Of a DNA stretch of 64,000 nt, positions 41,215 through 51,076 are shown piece by piece. The notes beneath the pieces are model-generated. The model ran no database searches. It was not told where the DNA came from and saw nothing but the letters and a program-made list of their open reading frames with translations. Position numbers and translations under genes: made by a program. Every line of letters starts with the position of its first letter. The stretch's first letter is position 1. This DNA is from Diploptera punctata (Eukaryota > Arthropoda > Insecta > Blattodea > Blaberidae), in NCBI GenBank assembly GCA_030220185.1, contig JASPKZ010007250.1, positions 2,879,501 to 2,943,500 of the forward strand, in the 5' to 3' direction.

Positions 41215-42126
41215 CTATCGAACCCGAAGGTTCATGGCCGCGCGGACATAAGCTCTCCATACATCCCTATCCTCAGCCAATGCTTTCCAATCATTCCCTG
41301 TATAATCTACCTCCCTCAAATCATAGTTAATGTTGTTCTCCCACCTCATCCTTGGTCTACCAACTGGGCGTTTTCCCTCTGGCTTTCCTACAAGAAGCTT
41401 CCATGCACGTCTTTCATTCCCCATACGCGCAACATGTCCTGCCCATCGCAGTCTACGAGACTTAACTGTCCTTATTACATCTGGCTTCCTATAAAGACCA
41501 TGTAGTTCATTGTTATGTAGTCTTCTCCATTCACCTGTCTGTTCATCTCTCTTTGGTCCAAAAATTTTCCTAAGAACTTTATTCTCAAATACTCGTAATC
41601 TCCTTTCCTCCCTTAAAGTAAGAGTCCAGGTTTCGCATCCATATAATATAACTGGTAGAATAATAGTTTTATATATTTTCAGCTTAACGTTTTTTGAAAG
41701 GAGTTGGGACATCAAAAGTCTCTGCAATGCATAATAGCATGCATTTCCAGAATTGAGCCTATGTTTAATTTCTTTTTGCATCTCATTCCTATTTGTGATT
41801 ATTGTTCCTAGGTATTTGAATTCAGCCACTTCCTCAAAATTTCCCTCATTTGTCATTAGCTGTCCATTTCCATTATATACTGAATTTCTACGTGTGACCA
41901 TATATTTAGTTTTACTGATATTTATTTCCAGTCCTAATTTCTTAGTGTTACTCAATAGTGTGTGCGTGTTGGCCTTTAGTATCTCCTCGCTATCGGCCAG
42001 TAGTACAACATCATCAGCATAAACTAACAGCTTATTAATACCATTGAGTTGTAAGCCTTCCTCATTCTCTAAAGATTTAATGGCATGCTCTAGTACAAAA
42101 TATAAATAGTAGAGGAGATAGTGCAT
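41215..42126 (-). CDS. LINE-A10 reverse transcriptase C-terminal part (partial)
   Basis: A 303-codon open frame. It reads LEHAIKSLENEEGLQLNG, then LLVYADDVVLLADSEEIL (catalytic YADD), KLGLEINISKTKYMV, EEVAEFKYLGTIIT and INS-type Lys-rich helices. It continues with YGCETWTLTLREERRLRVFE, IFGPKRDEQTGEWRRLH, RLRWAGHVARMGNERRAWK, GKRPVGRPRMRWENNINYDL and a stop after MNLRVR. The first residues (MHYLLYYLYF) come from a corrupted motif B. It cannot act without the upstream polymerase half, but it is the best template for aligning all LINE-A pieces. Confidence 0.88.
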   Translation of the reverse strand: MHYLLYYLYFVLEHAIKSLENEEGLQLNGINKLLVYADDVVLLADSEEILKANTHTLLSNTKKLGLEINISKTKYMVTRRNSVYNGNGQLMTNEGNFEEVAEFKYLGTIITNRNEMQKEIKHRLNSGNACYYALQRLLMSQLLSKNVKLKIYKTIILPVILYGCETWTLTLREERRLRVFENKVLRKIFGPKRDEQTGEWRRLHNNELHGLYRKPDVIRTVKSRRLRWAGHVARMGNERRAWKLLVGKPEGKRPVGRPRMRWENNINYDLREVDYTGNDWKALAEDRDVWRAYVRAAMNLRVR

Positions 42127-42347
42127 CTCCTTGCTTCAAACCCATTCTGGATTTCAAAAGTGTCTGAAAACTGTTTGCCTACACGCACCCTACTCTTTGT
42201 GCCATTTAGACACATTCGTATAAGTCTAACTAACTTTTTAGGAATTCCAAACTCCAGCAGGATACTATATAACTTCTCCCTCTTAATTGAATCATATGCT
42301 TTTTTGAAGTCTACATATAGTTGATGTACAGTACCATTATATCCCAT
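42090..42347 (-). pseudogene. LINE-A10 RT motif A fragment
   Basis: The minus-strand frame holds HQLYVDFKKAYDSIKREKLY, the RT motif A region with its catalytic Asp (DFKKAYD), then LLEFGIPKKLVRLI and a corrupted motif B where QGD should follow NGF. The frame then shifts relative to the YADD frame. Upstream sequence to 43101 shows further decayed finger-domain blocks. Confidence 0.85.
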
Positions 42348-43101
42348 TTCTTCTCTAAAATCTGTCTTAAAACTGAAAATCTGATCTGTTGTAGACCTGT
42401 TTCTTCTAAATGCACATGGTGATCTCCTAGAATGTCATCAATATAGGGAGTAAGTCTGCTTATAATATATTTGTTAGAATTTTTGTACGAAGTTGAAAGT
42501 AATGAGATGCCCCTGTAGTTGTTGCAATCAGTTTATCTCCTTTCTTATAAAATTGGTATGATAATTGATTCCTTCCATTTCATCTGGAAGAGCTTCTTTT
42601 TCCCAAAATCATACTAAGCAACCAGCGTATCTTGTCCATCAATTTTTCTCCCCTGATTTTATCAGTTCTGCTGGGATCTCATCTGAACCTGATGCTTTAT
42701 ACATCTTCAATTTTTCAATCGCCATTTCAACCTCTAATGCACTTGGTTCTGCGACTAGCATTTCTGCTGTCTGTAACTTATCCTCCTCAATGTCCTGTTC
42801 TGTATGTACATTTAATGAGCTGATTAAAAGTAACCTTTCCTATCTATTTAATATTACTCCTAGAATCTGCAATCATATCCCCATTTTATCCCGAATTATG
42901 TTTGTTCTAGCCTGAAAACCTTTCTTCTCTATACTAATTCCCTGATATTAATTCTCTAATGTTCCTATTTTTTGCATATATTCAAGATCATTAATCTTCT
43001 CTCTCAAATATTCCCTCTTTTTACTCTTTAGTAACTTGGTGGTTTCCCGTCTAACACTACCCAATTGCTCGAAATTTACCTCATTGGCTCGTGCAACCAT
43101 T

Positions 43102-43849
43102 TCATTTTGCTAGCTTTCTTTTCTTTACAATGTCGACACAATTTCTCATCAAACCCATTTCTTGTTTTGCCTCTTTTTTAAACAGCCAATGCTTTCTTGA
43201 TGCTGACAATTTAATAGTATCTCTTATAGCCTCCCATTCTTTATTTATATCGAGTTTCTCTTCGTTTGCCACATTGTCATCTGAAGATTCCAGTACTTCA
43301 AATCTATTAGCAATTTTGATTTGGTATTCTTGTCGCATTTCATCATTTTTCAAGTTTTTTAATTCATATTTTACAGAATCATCATTAGCGTTCGTTCCTC
43401 TCATAAGCGATAGCCGTTGTCTGATTTTCACTCTGACCAGATGATGATCCGAATTGCAGTCTGTCCCTCTAACTGATCTAACATCAATGATGCTACTGTG
43501 CCAGCGTTTATCCACTAATACATGATCTATCTGGTTCCAAGTTTCTCCATCTGGGGACGTCCAGGTGTATTTATGAATATCCTTATGCTGAAATGTGGTG
43601 CTCTTAACAATGAGATTCTTCGATGTGGCAAATGTGACTAATCTAACCCCATTGTCGTTACTATCTTCATGAAGACTGAATGTGCCTATTGTTGGTTTGA
43701 AATATATCTTCCCGCCCCACTTTTGCATTAAAATCTCCTAAGACAATTTTCATATGATATCGTGAAAGGCTATCAAATAAGCATTCTAATTCTTCATGAG
43801 AACTCATCCTTGATCTTGTCATCTTTATCTTCTGTGGGGGCATGTACAT
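43102..43849 (-). pseudogene. LINE-A10 apurinic-like endonuclease relic
   Basis: Two minus-strand frames (43667-43849 and 43102-43728) overlap with a frameshift. The first has HMKIVLGDFNAKVGRED (the catalytic GDFNA block). The second has FSLHEDSNDNGVRLVTFA, HKYTWTSPDGETWNQIDHVL and TDCNSDHHLVRVKI, ending in the SDH catalytic pair. These are exonuclease-endonuclease-phosphatase motifs of AP-type LINE endonucleases. Stops and frameshifts upstream to about 44150 break the N-terminal part. It is not functional as written. Confidence 0.88.
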
Positions 43850-44454
43850 TTACAATTATAAAATCATGTCGTTTACCCTTTAGAATTATGTATGATATCC
43901 TATCACTAACAAACTTAATATCTTCGGATAGCGGATAGGATCCTCCTTCTGACTAAAAAAACCCGTTCCAAATGCAGGTCTTTCTGCACCCCCGTAGTAT
44001 AACGCAAAGCTTCCTGATTCCTGGCTACCTTCTCATGGCCACCTAACTTCCTGTAAAGCGACTATATCCAAGGGCGATTTATCCAATTCCCGCGTTAATA
44101 TCTCTAGTGCCCCGCTATTGTATAAAGTCCTAACATTCCATGTTCCTAGGAACATGTCCCTGTGTTTGAGCCTTTGGCATGGGTTCCCTGAAGTAGTCCC
44201 CGCCCGGAGAAACCGAATGGGGGACTATTTGACCTCCGGAAAATTTTACCCCAGATGAACCCATGTCCGCATTTCTTGACGGTTGTATTTTTACGGTTGG
44301 AAAGATCGTCAGTCTTTCGCCCCAAGGTACTTTTTTCGTCTGGCTTATCACCTTCGACCAGTCCGGCATGGGTAACCCTATCGGCAGCAATGCTACCGCC
44401 GGCATAGCTCTCAGGATCATTTAAGCACGCAAGCCACTCCACCACGACAAGGGT

Positions 44455-45170
44455 AAAGATACCAGGGAGGGGGAGGAGGATGAGGAGGAGGAGGAGGGAG
44501 GGGAGGAAGGGAGGGGGAAAGGGGAGAGGGCAGAGACCGGGGGCGGGATACGGCAAGATGGGAGAAGCCAGAAAAAAAAACAGGAGAAGACGAGGAAAAC
44601 GGAAAGGGAGGAAAGGAAGGGAAGAGAGAGCCGAACAGAATGCAGAACGACAGCAAGGAGGGGCACAGAGAAAAAGGGAGCGAAGGAAGAAGAAGAAGAA
44701 AGAAGAAGAAGAAGAAGAAGAAGAAGAAGAAGAAGAAGAAGAAGACGAAGAAGAAGAAGAAGAAGAAGAAAGAAGAAGAAGAACAACAACAAGAAGAAGA
44801 AAAGAAGAAGGAAGAAAAGAAGAAGAGGAAGAGGAAGAAGAATAACAAGAAGAAGAACAAGAAGAAGAAGAAAAAAAAAGAAGAAGAAACAAGGAAGAAG
44901 AAGAAAAGAAGAAGAAGAAGAAAAGAAGGAAGAACACAGAAGAAGAAGAAAAGAAGAAGAAGAAGAAAGAAGAAGAAGAACAAGAACAAGAAGAAGAAAA
45001 AGAAGAAGAAGAAAAAGAAGAAGAAGAAAAGAAGAAGAAGAACAAGAAGAAGAAGAAAAGAAGAGAAGAAGAAGAAAAGAAGAAGAAGAACAAGAAGAAT
45101 AAAAGAAGAAGAAGAAGATAAAGAATAAGAAGAACAGAATAAGAAGAAACAAGACTAATAATGAATGAAA
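44455..45170. repeat. 700-bp purine-only tract, mainly (GAA)n
   Basis: One strand is almost entirely A and G, first G-rich (GAGGAGGAGGGAGG), then (AGA)n with variants such as AAGAAGAACAAG. The three frames give long Glu/Lys/Arg (plus) or Phe/Ser/Leu (minus) products, which are artefacts of the repeat. It lies directly beside the 5' end of LINE-A10. Such tracts can form triplex DNA. Confidence 0.95.
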
Positions 45171-45175
45171 GACGA

Positions 45176-45277
45176 AGAATAATAAAATAATAATAATAAT
45201 AATAATAAATAATAAGTACGAACAATAATATAAAATAATAATAAATAATAAGAATAATAATAATAAAATAATAATAA

Positions 45278-45318
<41 letters not shown>

Positions 45319-45375
45319 TAATAATAATAACAATAATAATAAAATAATAATAATATAATAATAATAATAATAATT
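45176..45375. repeat. (AAT)n microsatellite
   Basis: About 200 bp of imperfect AAT repeats following the purine tract. Confidence 0.95.
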
Positions 45376-45379
45376 TGAT

Positions 45380-45525
45380 TACCTAGACACGCTTCGGAAT
45401 GGACTCCACCTGGGAAAGGAAAGAGAGGTCGACCTAGATTTAAATGGATGGATGATATAAGAAGAGGTGTGAGGGAGATAGGTATGGAAGAATTGGATTG
45501 GGAAGAATGGAGAAAGAGGATTCTA
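45380..45525 (+). pseudogene. LINE-E2 ORF2 C-terminal relic
   Basis: Two overlapping frames give the LINE-E ending: RHASEWTPPGKGKRGRP-like residues, then KWMDDIRRGVREIGMEELDW and EEWRKRIL. It resembles LINE-E1 on the minus strand at 18690. It ends at SINE-1e. No RT core. Confidence 0.65.
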
Positions 45526-45835
45526 TTCTACAGTAATTGTACCCGAGGGCAGGTCTTTCACTGCAATCATAGCATTTTGATGCTACGCTTTACAGCTTTA
45601 CTAGGGAATTATAGATGTGGTAGCTTCCCATTACTTTCCACACCGGTGAAGAGTGATGATGATAATGATAAGGATGATGATGATGACCGGATGATTTTCG
45701 GGGGCCGTTGGGCCCTAAGCTTCCTGACATTTGTCTTAGAGGCGAGGAAAAAAAAAACGAGAAAATCTCACCCAGGAGCCTGTCCCGACCGCGAATCGAA
45801 CCCGTGCCCGTTGTGTGACAAGGTAGCACAAACTA
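45526..45835 (-). mobile_element. SINE-1e
   Basis: Minus-strand copy with GGCAGGTCTTTCACTGCAAT at the left and the B-box complement CGAATCGAACCCGTGCC at the right. The head is decayed after it. Confidence 0.88.
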
Positions 45836-45919
45836 CGATTATGGAATGAAATATTTTTACAAATTAAACTAGGATTAAAATGAATCAAGCCAATATTATT
45901 AGAGAAGCTAATATTGTTA

Positions 45920-46115
45920 CACTTATTTGTCTACAGATATCAACGAATGACAACTGGTTAGCACATCGCCTCAAAGAGACATCTAGTACGCAGCTGAATG
46001 GGAAAAGCCAATTAAATTTTGATCAGAGGCTTTAAATTAGGGTTAAGGTTCATTTACGAGCCAGAAAATCTTCAGAATCGGGCCCCTCCCGGATTATTTG
46101 TTACTTGGATTTTCT
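45920..46115 (-). mobile_element. SINE-3d, central fragment
   Basis: Decayed minus-strand SINE-3 with ACTTATTTGTCTACAGATAT, AGACATCTAGTACGCAGCTG and GAAAATCTTCAGAATCGGG. Both ends are missing. Confidence 0.65.
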
Positions 46116-46119
46116 CTCT

Positions 46120-46590
46120 TCTTCTACGGCTTTCCCCCACTTAGCCTATAGGATTGCTGCGTTCAGTTTCCATTTATTTCTATCATTCCAATCTTACTCC
46201 AAATTGCTATCATCCATTATAGTTATGATATAAGTTTTCCATTTCCATCTTGGTCTGCCAAGTTTATTTCTTCCAGGGGTGTTACCATTGGTATATATTT
46301 TTTGGCCATCTTTCATCTTCTATTCTTTGTACATGGCATACAATTTAAGAGTTTGTTTTCCAATCCTCTTAACAGATGTGGTGACATTTATTTCTTTCCA
46401 AAGGAATTCAATTCTTATTTTATACTGCCTTGTCTTTTGAAGGCTTCTTATAAGATAATCAAATTCAACTGTTCTATTCCTTTGTAATATGTTTGTTTCA
46501 AATTATTCCATGTAATGTCTTAGTTGCATTTTTTGCCATTGTAATTTTAGTTTGTATATCTCTTTTCAAATGTACCTAAACATGTAATTA
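46120..46590 (-). pseudogene. LINE-L ORF2 C-terminal relic
   Basis: The minus strand gives, in several frames, RTVEFDYLIRSLQKTRQYK, KRIGKQTLKLYAMYKE, ERWPKNIYQW and GRNKLGRPRWKW. The order matches the C-terminus of RTE-like LINEs. There are many indels. It ends at repeat X3. Confidence 0.6.
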
Positions 46591-46594
46591 TTGG

Positions 46595-47220
46595 ATTTTT
46601 TATCATAAATAATGCCACGAGTGGTTTCCAAATTTATCTAGATAATTTGGAAATCAAAAGTGGCATTTGTTAGGACTATTTAATGAATAAAATTAAGCTG
46701 TTTACTCACAAATCATTATTTAAATATAGTTATTTTAAAATGTTTATATATTTAATGTAAACAGCGATGTTTGAAAACAAATGAGAAACGATTCTTATGC
46801 TTCATTTCTTTATCACTTGAATCAGATCATATTTATTGCCAAATAGAATTGCAATAATGTAAGAATGCACCCTAGTGGAGAAAAATGAAACACATCATTA
46901 CAGGTATTAATTAATTTCTGATGTCCTATGATGTAAATATGTCAATTATATTTTTCTGCATCTTTAATTCCTGGGAAATAATACGTTTAAGAAAGTGCAA
47001 ACAGTGGTCTCTTTTTTATAGTATAATAAATTGCTACGAATGTTTTTCTGTTATATGTCGCAAGCAGAATCTGGTTACATTCGTGCACAATATATACAAT
47101 CTGGGAGCCACTTGTTCAAGCGAAAGTGATAAAATCGAGGTGAAAAACGACTGTGATTGGTTCTAAATCAAAATTCATTGAAATGTGATTTGTCATTGAC
47201 TCCCATTTGGGACATGAGTT
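46595..47220 (+). repeat. Repeat X3, uninterrupted copy
   Basis: Starts near TTATCATAAATAATGCCACG with a short hairpin (TTTCCAAATTTATC/GATAATTTGGAAA). It contains ACTCACAAATCATTATTTAA, GAATGCACCCTAGTGGAG and ATACGTTTAAGAAAGTGCAA, and ends near CATTTGGGACATGAGTTAAA. It is used as the empty-site reference for the MITE in X2. Confidence 0.78.
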
Positions 47221-47224
47221 AAAT

Positions 47225-47290
47225 AGTCCTTAAAAGTCCATTAACCTTGCCAAGGTTTGAACCCGCGACAATCGAGACCAGATGCAAGCT
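47225..47290 (-). mobile_element. SINE-3 head fragment
   Basis: Complement of a decayed SINE-3 head with AGGTTTGAACCCGCGACAAT. Too short for more. Confidence 0.55.
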
Positions 47291-47409
47291 ACTTAAAAAA
47301 ATATTTTTCGACAGGTCGTGTCCATCAAAGGCTCGGATTCCGTTAGGAATGTAGAAATACCTACAAAGCTAGGAATGTAGAAATACCTACAAAGCTAAAT
47401 AAATAAAGG

Positions 47410-47411
47410 AA

Positions 47412-47473
<62 letters not shown>

Positions 47474-47483
47474 AGAAAGAAAT
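47410..47483. repeat. (GAAA)n microsatellite
   Basis: About 16 GAAA units preceded by two GGAA units. Confidence 0.95.
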
Positions 47484-47989
47484 GATTTGTGTGTTTTAAC
47501 ACACGCTAAAAAATAACAACATTGTAGCACCTAAAAATCCATACCTTAAATACTGGAATACTTTGAATGATAAGTCTCATTTTTAATTTTCACAGCAGGC
47601 ATAAAATGTATTGCCTCTGTGTAGGCCATGACAACGAAAGTTGAATAAACTTGGTCTTGTTTTACTTTGCAAACTGATTAAGCGCTTCAACAAAACGTGT
47701 GTAAATTCGTTTGGAGCACAGTTAGCAGCCTAAAGGTACTAAAACATTCAGCTCCATTTATTTGATTTCCTGTTCAGAGTCGAATGAAAAAGAAAACAAT
47801 GTCTTTCCACTTGTACGCCTACACTTTTCGTTGAATCAAATTGGCATAGAATAATATTGTACATACCCTAATAAAATCGCAGTCCATTTTATTATTAAAA
47901 CCAACAGAAACACCAACACTAATGTCACTTCATAAGCTTGTCGTCCCCATATAGTACACAATACATGGGGATGCAGATACCGATGGTCA
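47484..47989. other. No recognisable feature
   Basis: Unassigned sequence. Confidence 0.45.
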
Positions 47990-48230
47990 ATTTGTTAACT
48001 TGCTCCCCATTGGGCAATCGGCATAAGATGTCAGCTGGGTTATAACCCTTCTGTAATGACCGTTTTTACCCTAAGAATACGTATCTCGTACTCATTAGAG
48101 GCTGAGGCAACTCCAGTACTTCAGTGTCTCCAGAAGGTTTGGTCCAATTATACCTGACTCCATCGGGGCTCGAAGTTGAAGGTTTCCGCTTTTAGATCAC
48201 TGTCTTAACCAACTATGCTACAACGGAGCG
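47990..48230 (-). mobile_element. SINE-2e, old copy
   Basis: Highly diverged minus-strand SINE-2. It keeps GGGCAATCGGCATAAGATGTC, ATTAGAGGCTGAGGC and AGAAGGTTTGGTCC. The B-box complement (CATCGGGGCTCGAAGTTGAA) is altered. It is the most decayed SINE-2 in the window. Confidence 0.72.
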
Positions 48231-48439
48231 TACCCTAGTTGCTCACTAAGTTGAAATAAATTCCACGGCGCGACATGCCAATAGGAGTACTTCTTGTAAA
48301 TTAACCTGCGCCGAGAACCATTTTCCCGTTCTGCTCAGATTGGTAGTAATGGGAGTCAGTCGTGCTCTTGAGCTTATCTGAGATAGATCGCCTCTCTAGC
48401 ATTACGTGTTATACTGTTCTGTATTGAATAAGTCATGAA

Positions 48440-48660
48440 AAGAAAAAAATAATTCCTGTATAGGGATTTTAACCCGGGACCTGTAACTCTACGCGTTTGT
48501 GCATTACAGACCACGCTATTCAGCCATCCTAGTGCAAACATTAATTTTTCTATCCTTATATACAATTTTCAGATCATAAGAGGCAGCGGGAAGCGTCCGC
48601 AGTGCCATCTTACGGCTGCTATAACAAGAAAGTATTTTAATGAGGATATTTTACTTTTTT
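48440..48660 (-). repeat. Repeat V1: tRNA-like unit plus shared flank
   Basis: Minus-strand tRNA-like body with a B-box complement (TTTTAACCCGGGACC) and GCATTACAGACCACGCTATT. It is preceded by GAAAAGAAAAAAATAATTCC and followed by CAGTGCCATCTTACGG and AACAAGAAAGTATTTTAATG, which recur at 48960-49035. The B box is mutated. Confidence 0.65.
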
Positions 48661-48678
48661 ATTTCGATGTATATAGGG

Positions 48679-48680
<2 letters not shown>

Positions 48681-48725
<45 letters not shown>
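48681..48725. repeat. (AT)n microsatellite
   Basis: About 22 AT units between V1 and V2. Confidence 0.95.
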
Positions 48726-48727
<2 letters not shown>

Positions 48728-49057
48728 CGCACTAACGCATAGGGCTAGATATAGGGTCTTGGATTCAAATCCAGTTCAGGCGTTAATTTTTATTTTTAAA
48801 TTATATATATAATTTAAAAATAAAAATTAACGCCTGAACTGCATTTGAATCCATAATTTAAAAATAAAAATTAACGCCTGAACTGGATTTGAATCCAAGA
48901 CCTCTAGCACTATACGTTAGTGCGCTATCAACATTTTTCTTTCCATGTATTCAATTTTCTACCATCAGATGCAGCGAGACTTCGCTTTCAATGCCATCTG
49001 ACGGTTTCTATAACAAGAAAGTATTTTTAATGAAAACATGTACTCTGTCGCAATTCT
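48726..49057. repeat. Repeat V2: inverted tRNA-like units
   Basis: Left: a plus-strand tRNA-like 3' half, GATTCAAATCCAGTTCAGG, with tail CGTTAATTTTTATTTTTAAA. Then comes a palindrome around ATATATAT, followed by two minus-strand copies of the tail and T arm (48815-48855 and 48863-48895). The right unit continues with a D-arm complement (TAGTGCGCTATCAAC) and the shared V flank. It is a small inverted array of tRNA-like 3' halves. Confidence 0.75.
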
Positions 49058-49291
49058 ACTGTTATCTATTCTATTGATGTGATCCATCCATTCATCTCTG
49101 TATTGTGCAATTTTATCTAATAGTTTGAATATATTTAGTTCACTTCGTATATTTTCATTTCGTTTTCGATCTGTTATTGCATAGCCAACCACACTCCTCA
49201 GAAACCTCATTTCTGCCATTTCTATTTTTCTTTCCTGATTTTTGGTTAATATCCAGTGTTCCGATCCACATAGTAGTGTTGGAACCGTCAA

Positions 49292-50226
49292 TCTAATATA
49301 TAAAAATGAATGTTTGTTTGTTTATTTGTTCGTACTTCATGCGCGGCCATACCGTTGAACCGATTGCGATGGGACTTTTTGCAAAATGTTCAGGAGATTC
49401 CCGGGATAAATATAGGCTATAAGAGAGTTGTGATACTCAACTCCTAGACCCTTAAAAATCGCCCTTAGTAGTAGAAAACGTGAAATAAGTAGCTCTTTGG
49501 ACCCTTAAATGGCTTAAGCTGCCTAAACCATAACAAATACACAACATTAATGTACACAGAATTGAATATCTCAAAAAGCTCTACAAAAAAGTCCGCGACA
49601 GCATATGTTTATCTCTTACGGATAACTCACAATAACCGCTTTTGTCTTTCATTGATGCCAAGAAGAATGTGGAATGCAGATTCCTGTGCAAGGATAGCAG
49701 CACATGGCGGGTATTCTTTTACGGATAATTCACAATAACGAAATTTGTCTATTAGCTCATTTAAGCCAAGAAGATCGAGATAAGTAGATTCCCGGGCAAC
49801 ATCGGGTAATCAGCACGGGAACCTTAAAATATAAATTTATAATTATTTTCCCTTTCACTTATTGAACTAAACATAAAAAGCACAAAGATCAAAGATCAAA
49901 AGAGAAGTCAAGATATCAGAGATGAACTACAAATCTATAATTAAAACGAGAAAATACACACAAATAAACGTAATTGGTTTCAACATATACAAAGAATGCC
50001 AAATAATCGTTTATCAAAACAGCTGCTTCATTATAGGCCTCTAGGCCGAAGAAATGTAGGAAGACCAAAACGTCGTTGGAAGGAGGACCTGTGCCTGCGG
50101 CATGTAGTGCGCCGGGGAGCGGAACGGGCCAACAGGCACATACCTTGAAGATGATGATGATGATGATACAAAGCACATTAATTTTCATTTATTTAGGCGT
50201 AGCAGCGCACGTCGGGTATTAGCTAG
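49292..50226 (+). mobile_element. Hel4, Helitron inserted in LINE-C8
   Basis: Runs from TCTAATATATAAAAATGAAT (after A) to CGTCGGGTATTAGCTAG (before T). Removing it rejoins LINE-C8 at an AT dinucleotide with no duplication, as expected for Helitrons. It carries GCGCGGCCATACCG near the 5' end and TTTAGGCGTAGCAGCGCAC near the 3' end. There is no Rep/helicase. LINE-C9 is nested inside it. Confidence 0.9.
49885..50169 (+). mobile_element. LINE-C9, 3' fragment nested in Hel4
   Basis: The last 285 bp of LINE-C, with GCCTCTAGGCCGAAGAAATG, GCGGAACGGGCCAACAGG and a GATGATGATGATGAT tail. AAAGCACA repeats at 49877-49884 and 50170-50177. The 3-level order here is LINE-C8, then Hel4, then LINE-C9. Confidence 0.88.
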
Positions 50227-50290
50227 TGTTTTATAACATTTTGAAAGTGTCTACTATTTTGTTATGGTTTCCTCTATGTCTATCCATGAA

Positions 50291-50899
50291 TATATGTGCT
50301 TTTTTAAAAATATGTTTTCACAAGAACAAATTCAATATTTTTACTCCTTGGCAATTCGCTAAAATTGTATCTTCCCAAGGGGATAATGTTTAACAACGCA
50401 ATGATTATATCGAAGTGAATATAGAAGCAGAGTTATTTCATTATTTCCCTAACAAGCCAGTTCGTAGAGAGATTTACGCTCTGAAGTCATTAGACAGAAT
50501 ATAATGAACATTCTTGTCAGGTCGGGATGCTGGGTATTCCAACTATCTGCATCAATCTGTCAGTCCCAAGTGCAACAAGATACTCGTATTTTAAATGCAT
50601 ATCTACCTGTTCAACATACATGGGCAGTGCATTCATTTAATATTGCTCCATTCTACACACGTCATCAAATTGGATCAGAATCTCATTCCTAATTTGCATG
50701 ATGGATTTCACGATGCGCTTGTTAACGGTTTAAGAACTTGGGACACTCTAGTTAATAACATATGACAAGCATCATCACAGTAATGGATGTACCGTTAGGT
50801 TTACACTACTCTTAGGGGTGGCTGCATTAATAATGTTACAGCAAAAATTCGTATGTATTTATACCGGGTGTTAGCTGAATACAATATTCAAAATTATAG
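50291..50899. other. No recognisable feature
   Basis: Unassigned sequence between LINE-C8 and LINE-A11. Confidence 0.45.
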
Positions 50900-51076
50900 G
50901 GTGGTAGAATTCAAATAACAATAATCACAAATAGGAATGAGATGTACAAAGGAATTAAACATAGGCTCAATTCTTGAAATGCATGCTATAATACATTGCA
51001 GAGAGACTTGACTTCCCAACTCCTTTCAAAAAACGTTAAACTGAAAATATATAAAACTATTATTCTACCAGTTATA

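Larger units (their letters stand above)
41191..44440 (-). mobile_element. LINE-A10, longest LINE-A copy (endonuclease to tail)
   Basis: A 3.25-kb minus-strand copy. From right to left it has a 5' region with repeated small frames, an apurinic-type endonuclease relic, a long broken RT N-terminal region (42348-43101), the RT A motif, the YADD motif, the C-terminal domain and an AACTAACTAACTCAC tail (41193-41210). The endonuclease (craniofacial-development-protein-2-like pattern) and C-terminal layout point to the RTE group. The downstream third is open. The rest has frameshifts and stops. Confidence 0.88.
49058..50290 (-). mobile_element. LINE-C8 split by a Helitron
   Basis: Pieces 49058-49291 and 50227-50290 are contiguous LINE-C on the minus strand. 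The first encodes VPTLLCGSEHWILTKNQERK, IEMAEMRFLRSVVGYAITDR and NENIRSELNIFKLLDKIAQY, then DEWMDHINRIDNSRI. The Helitron entered between the codons before VPTLL and the upstream YKT-type block. The frame is open up to the insertion. Confidence 0.82.

Noticed and set aside
42565..43444. Plus-strand frames of 116-117 codons
   Set aside because: Antisense shadows of the LINE-A10 endonuclease and RT region.
44146..45333. Very long Leu/Ser/Phe and Glu/Lys frames up to 395 codons
   Set aside because: They are translations of the purine tract and (AAT)n repeat in several frames at once, with no protein-like composition.
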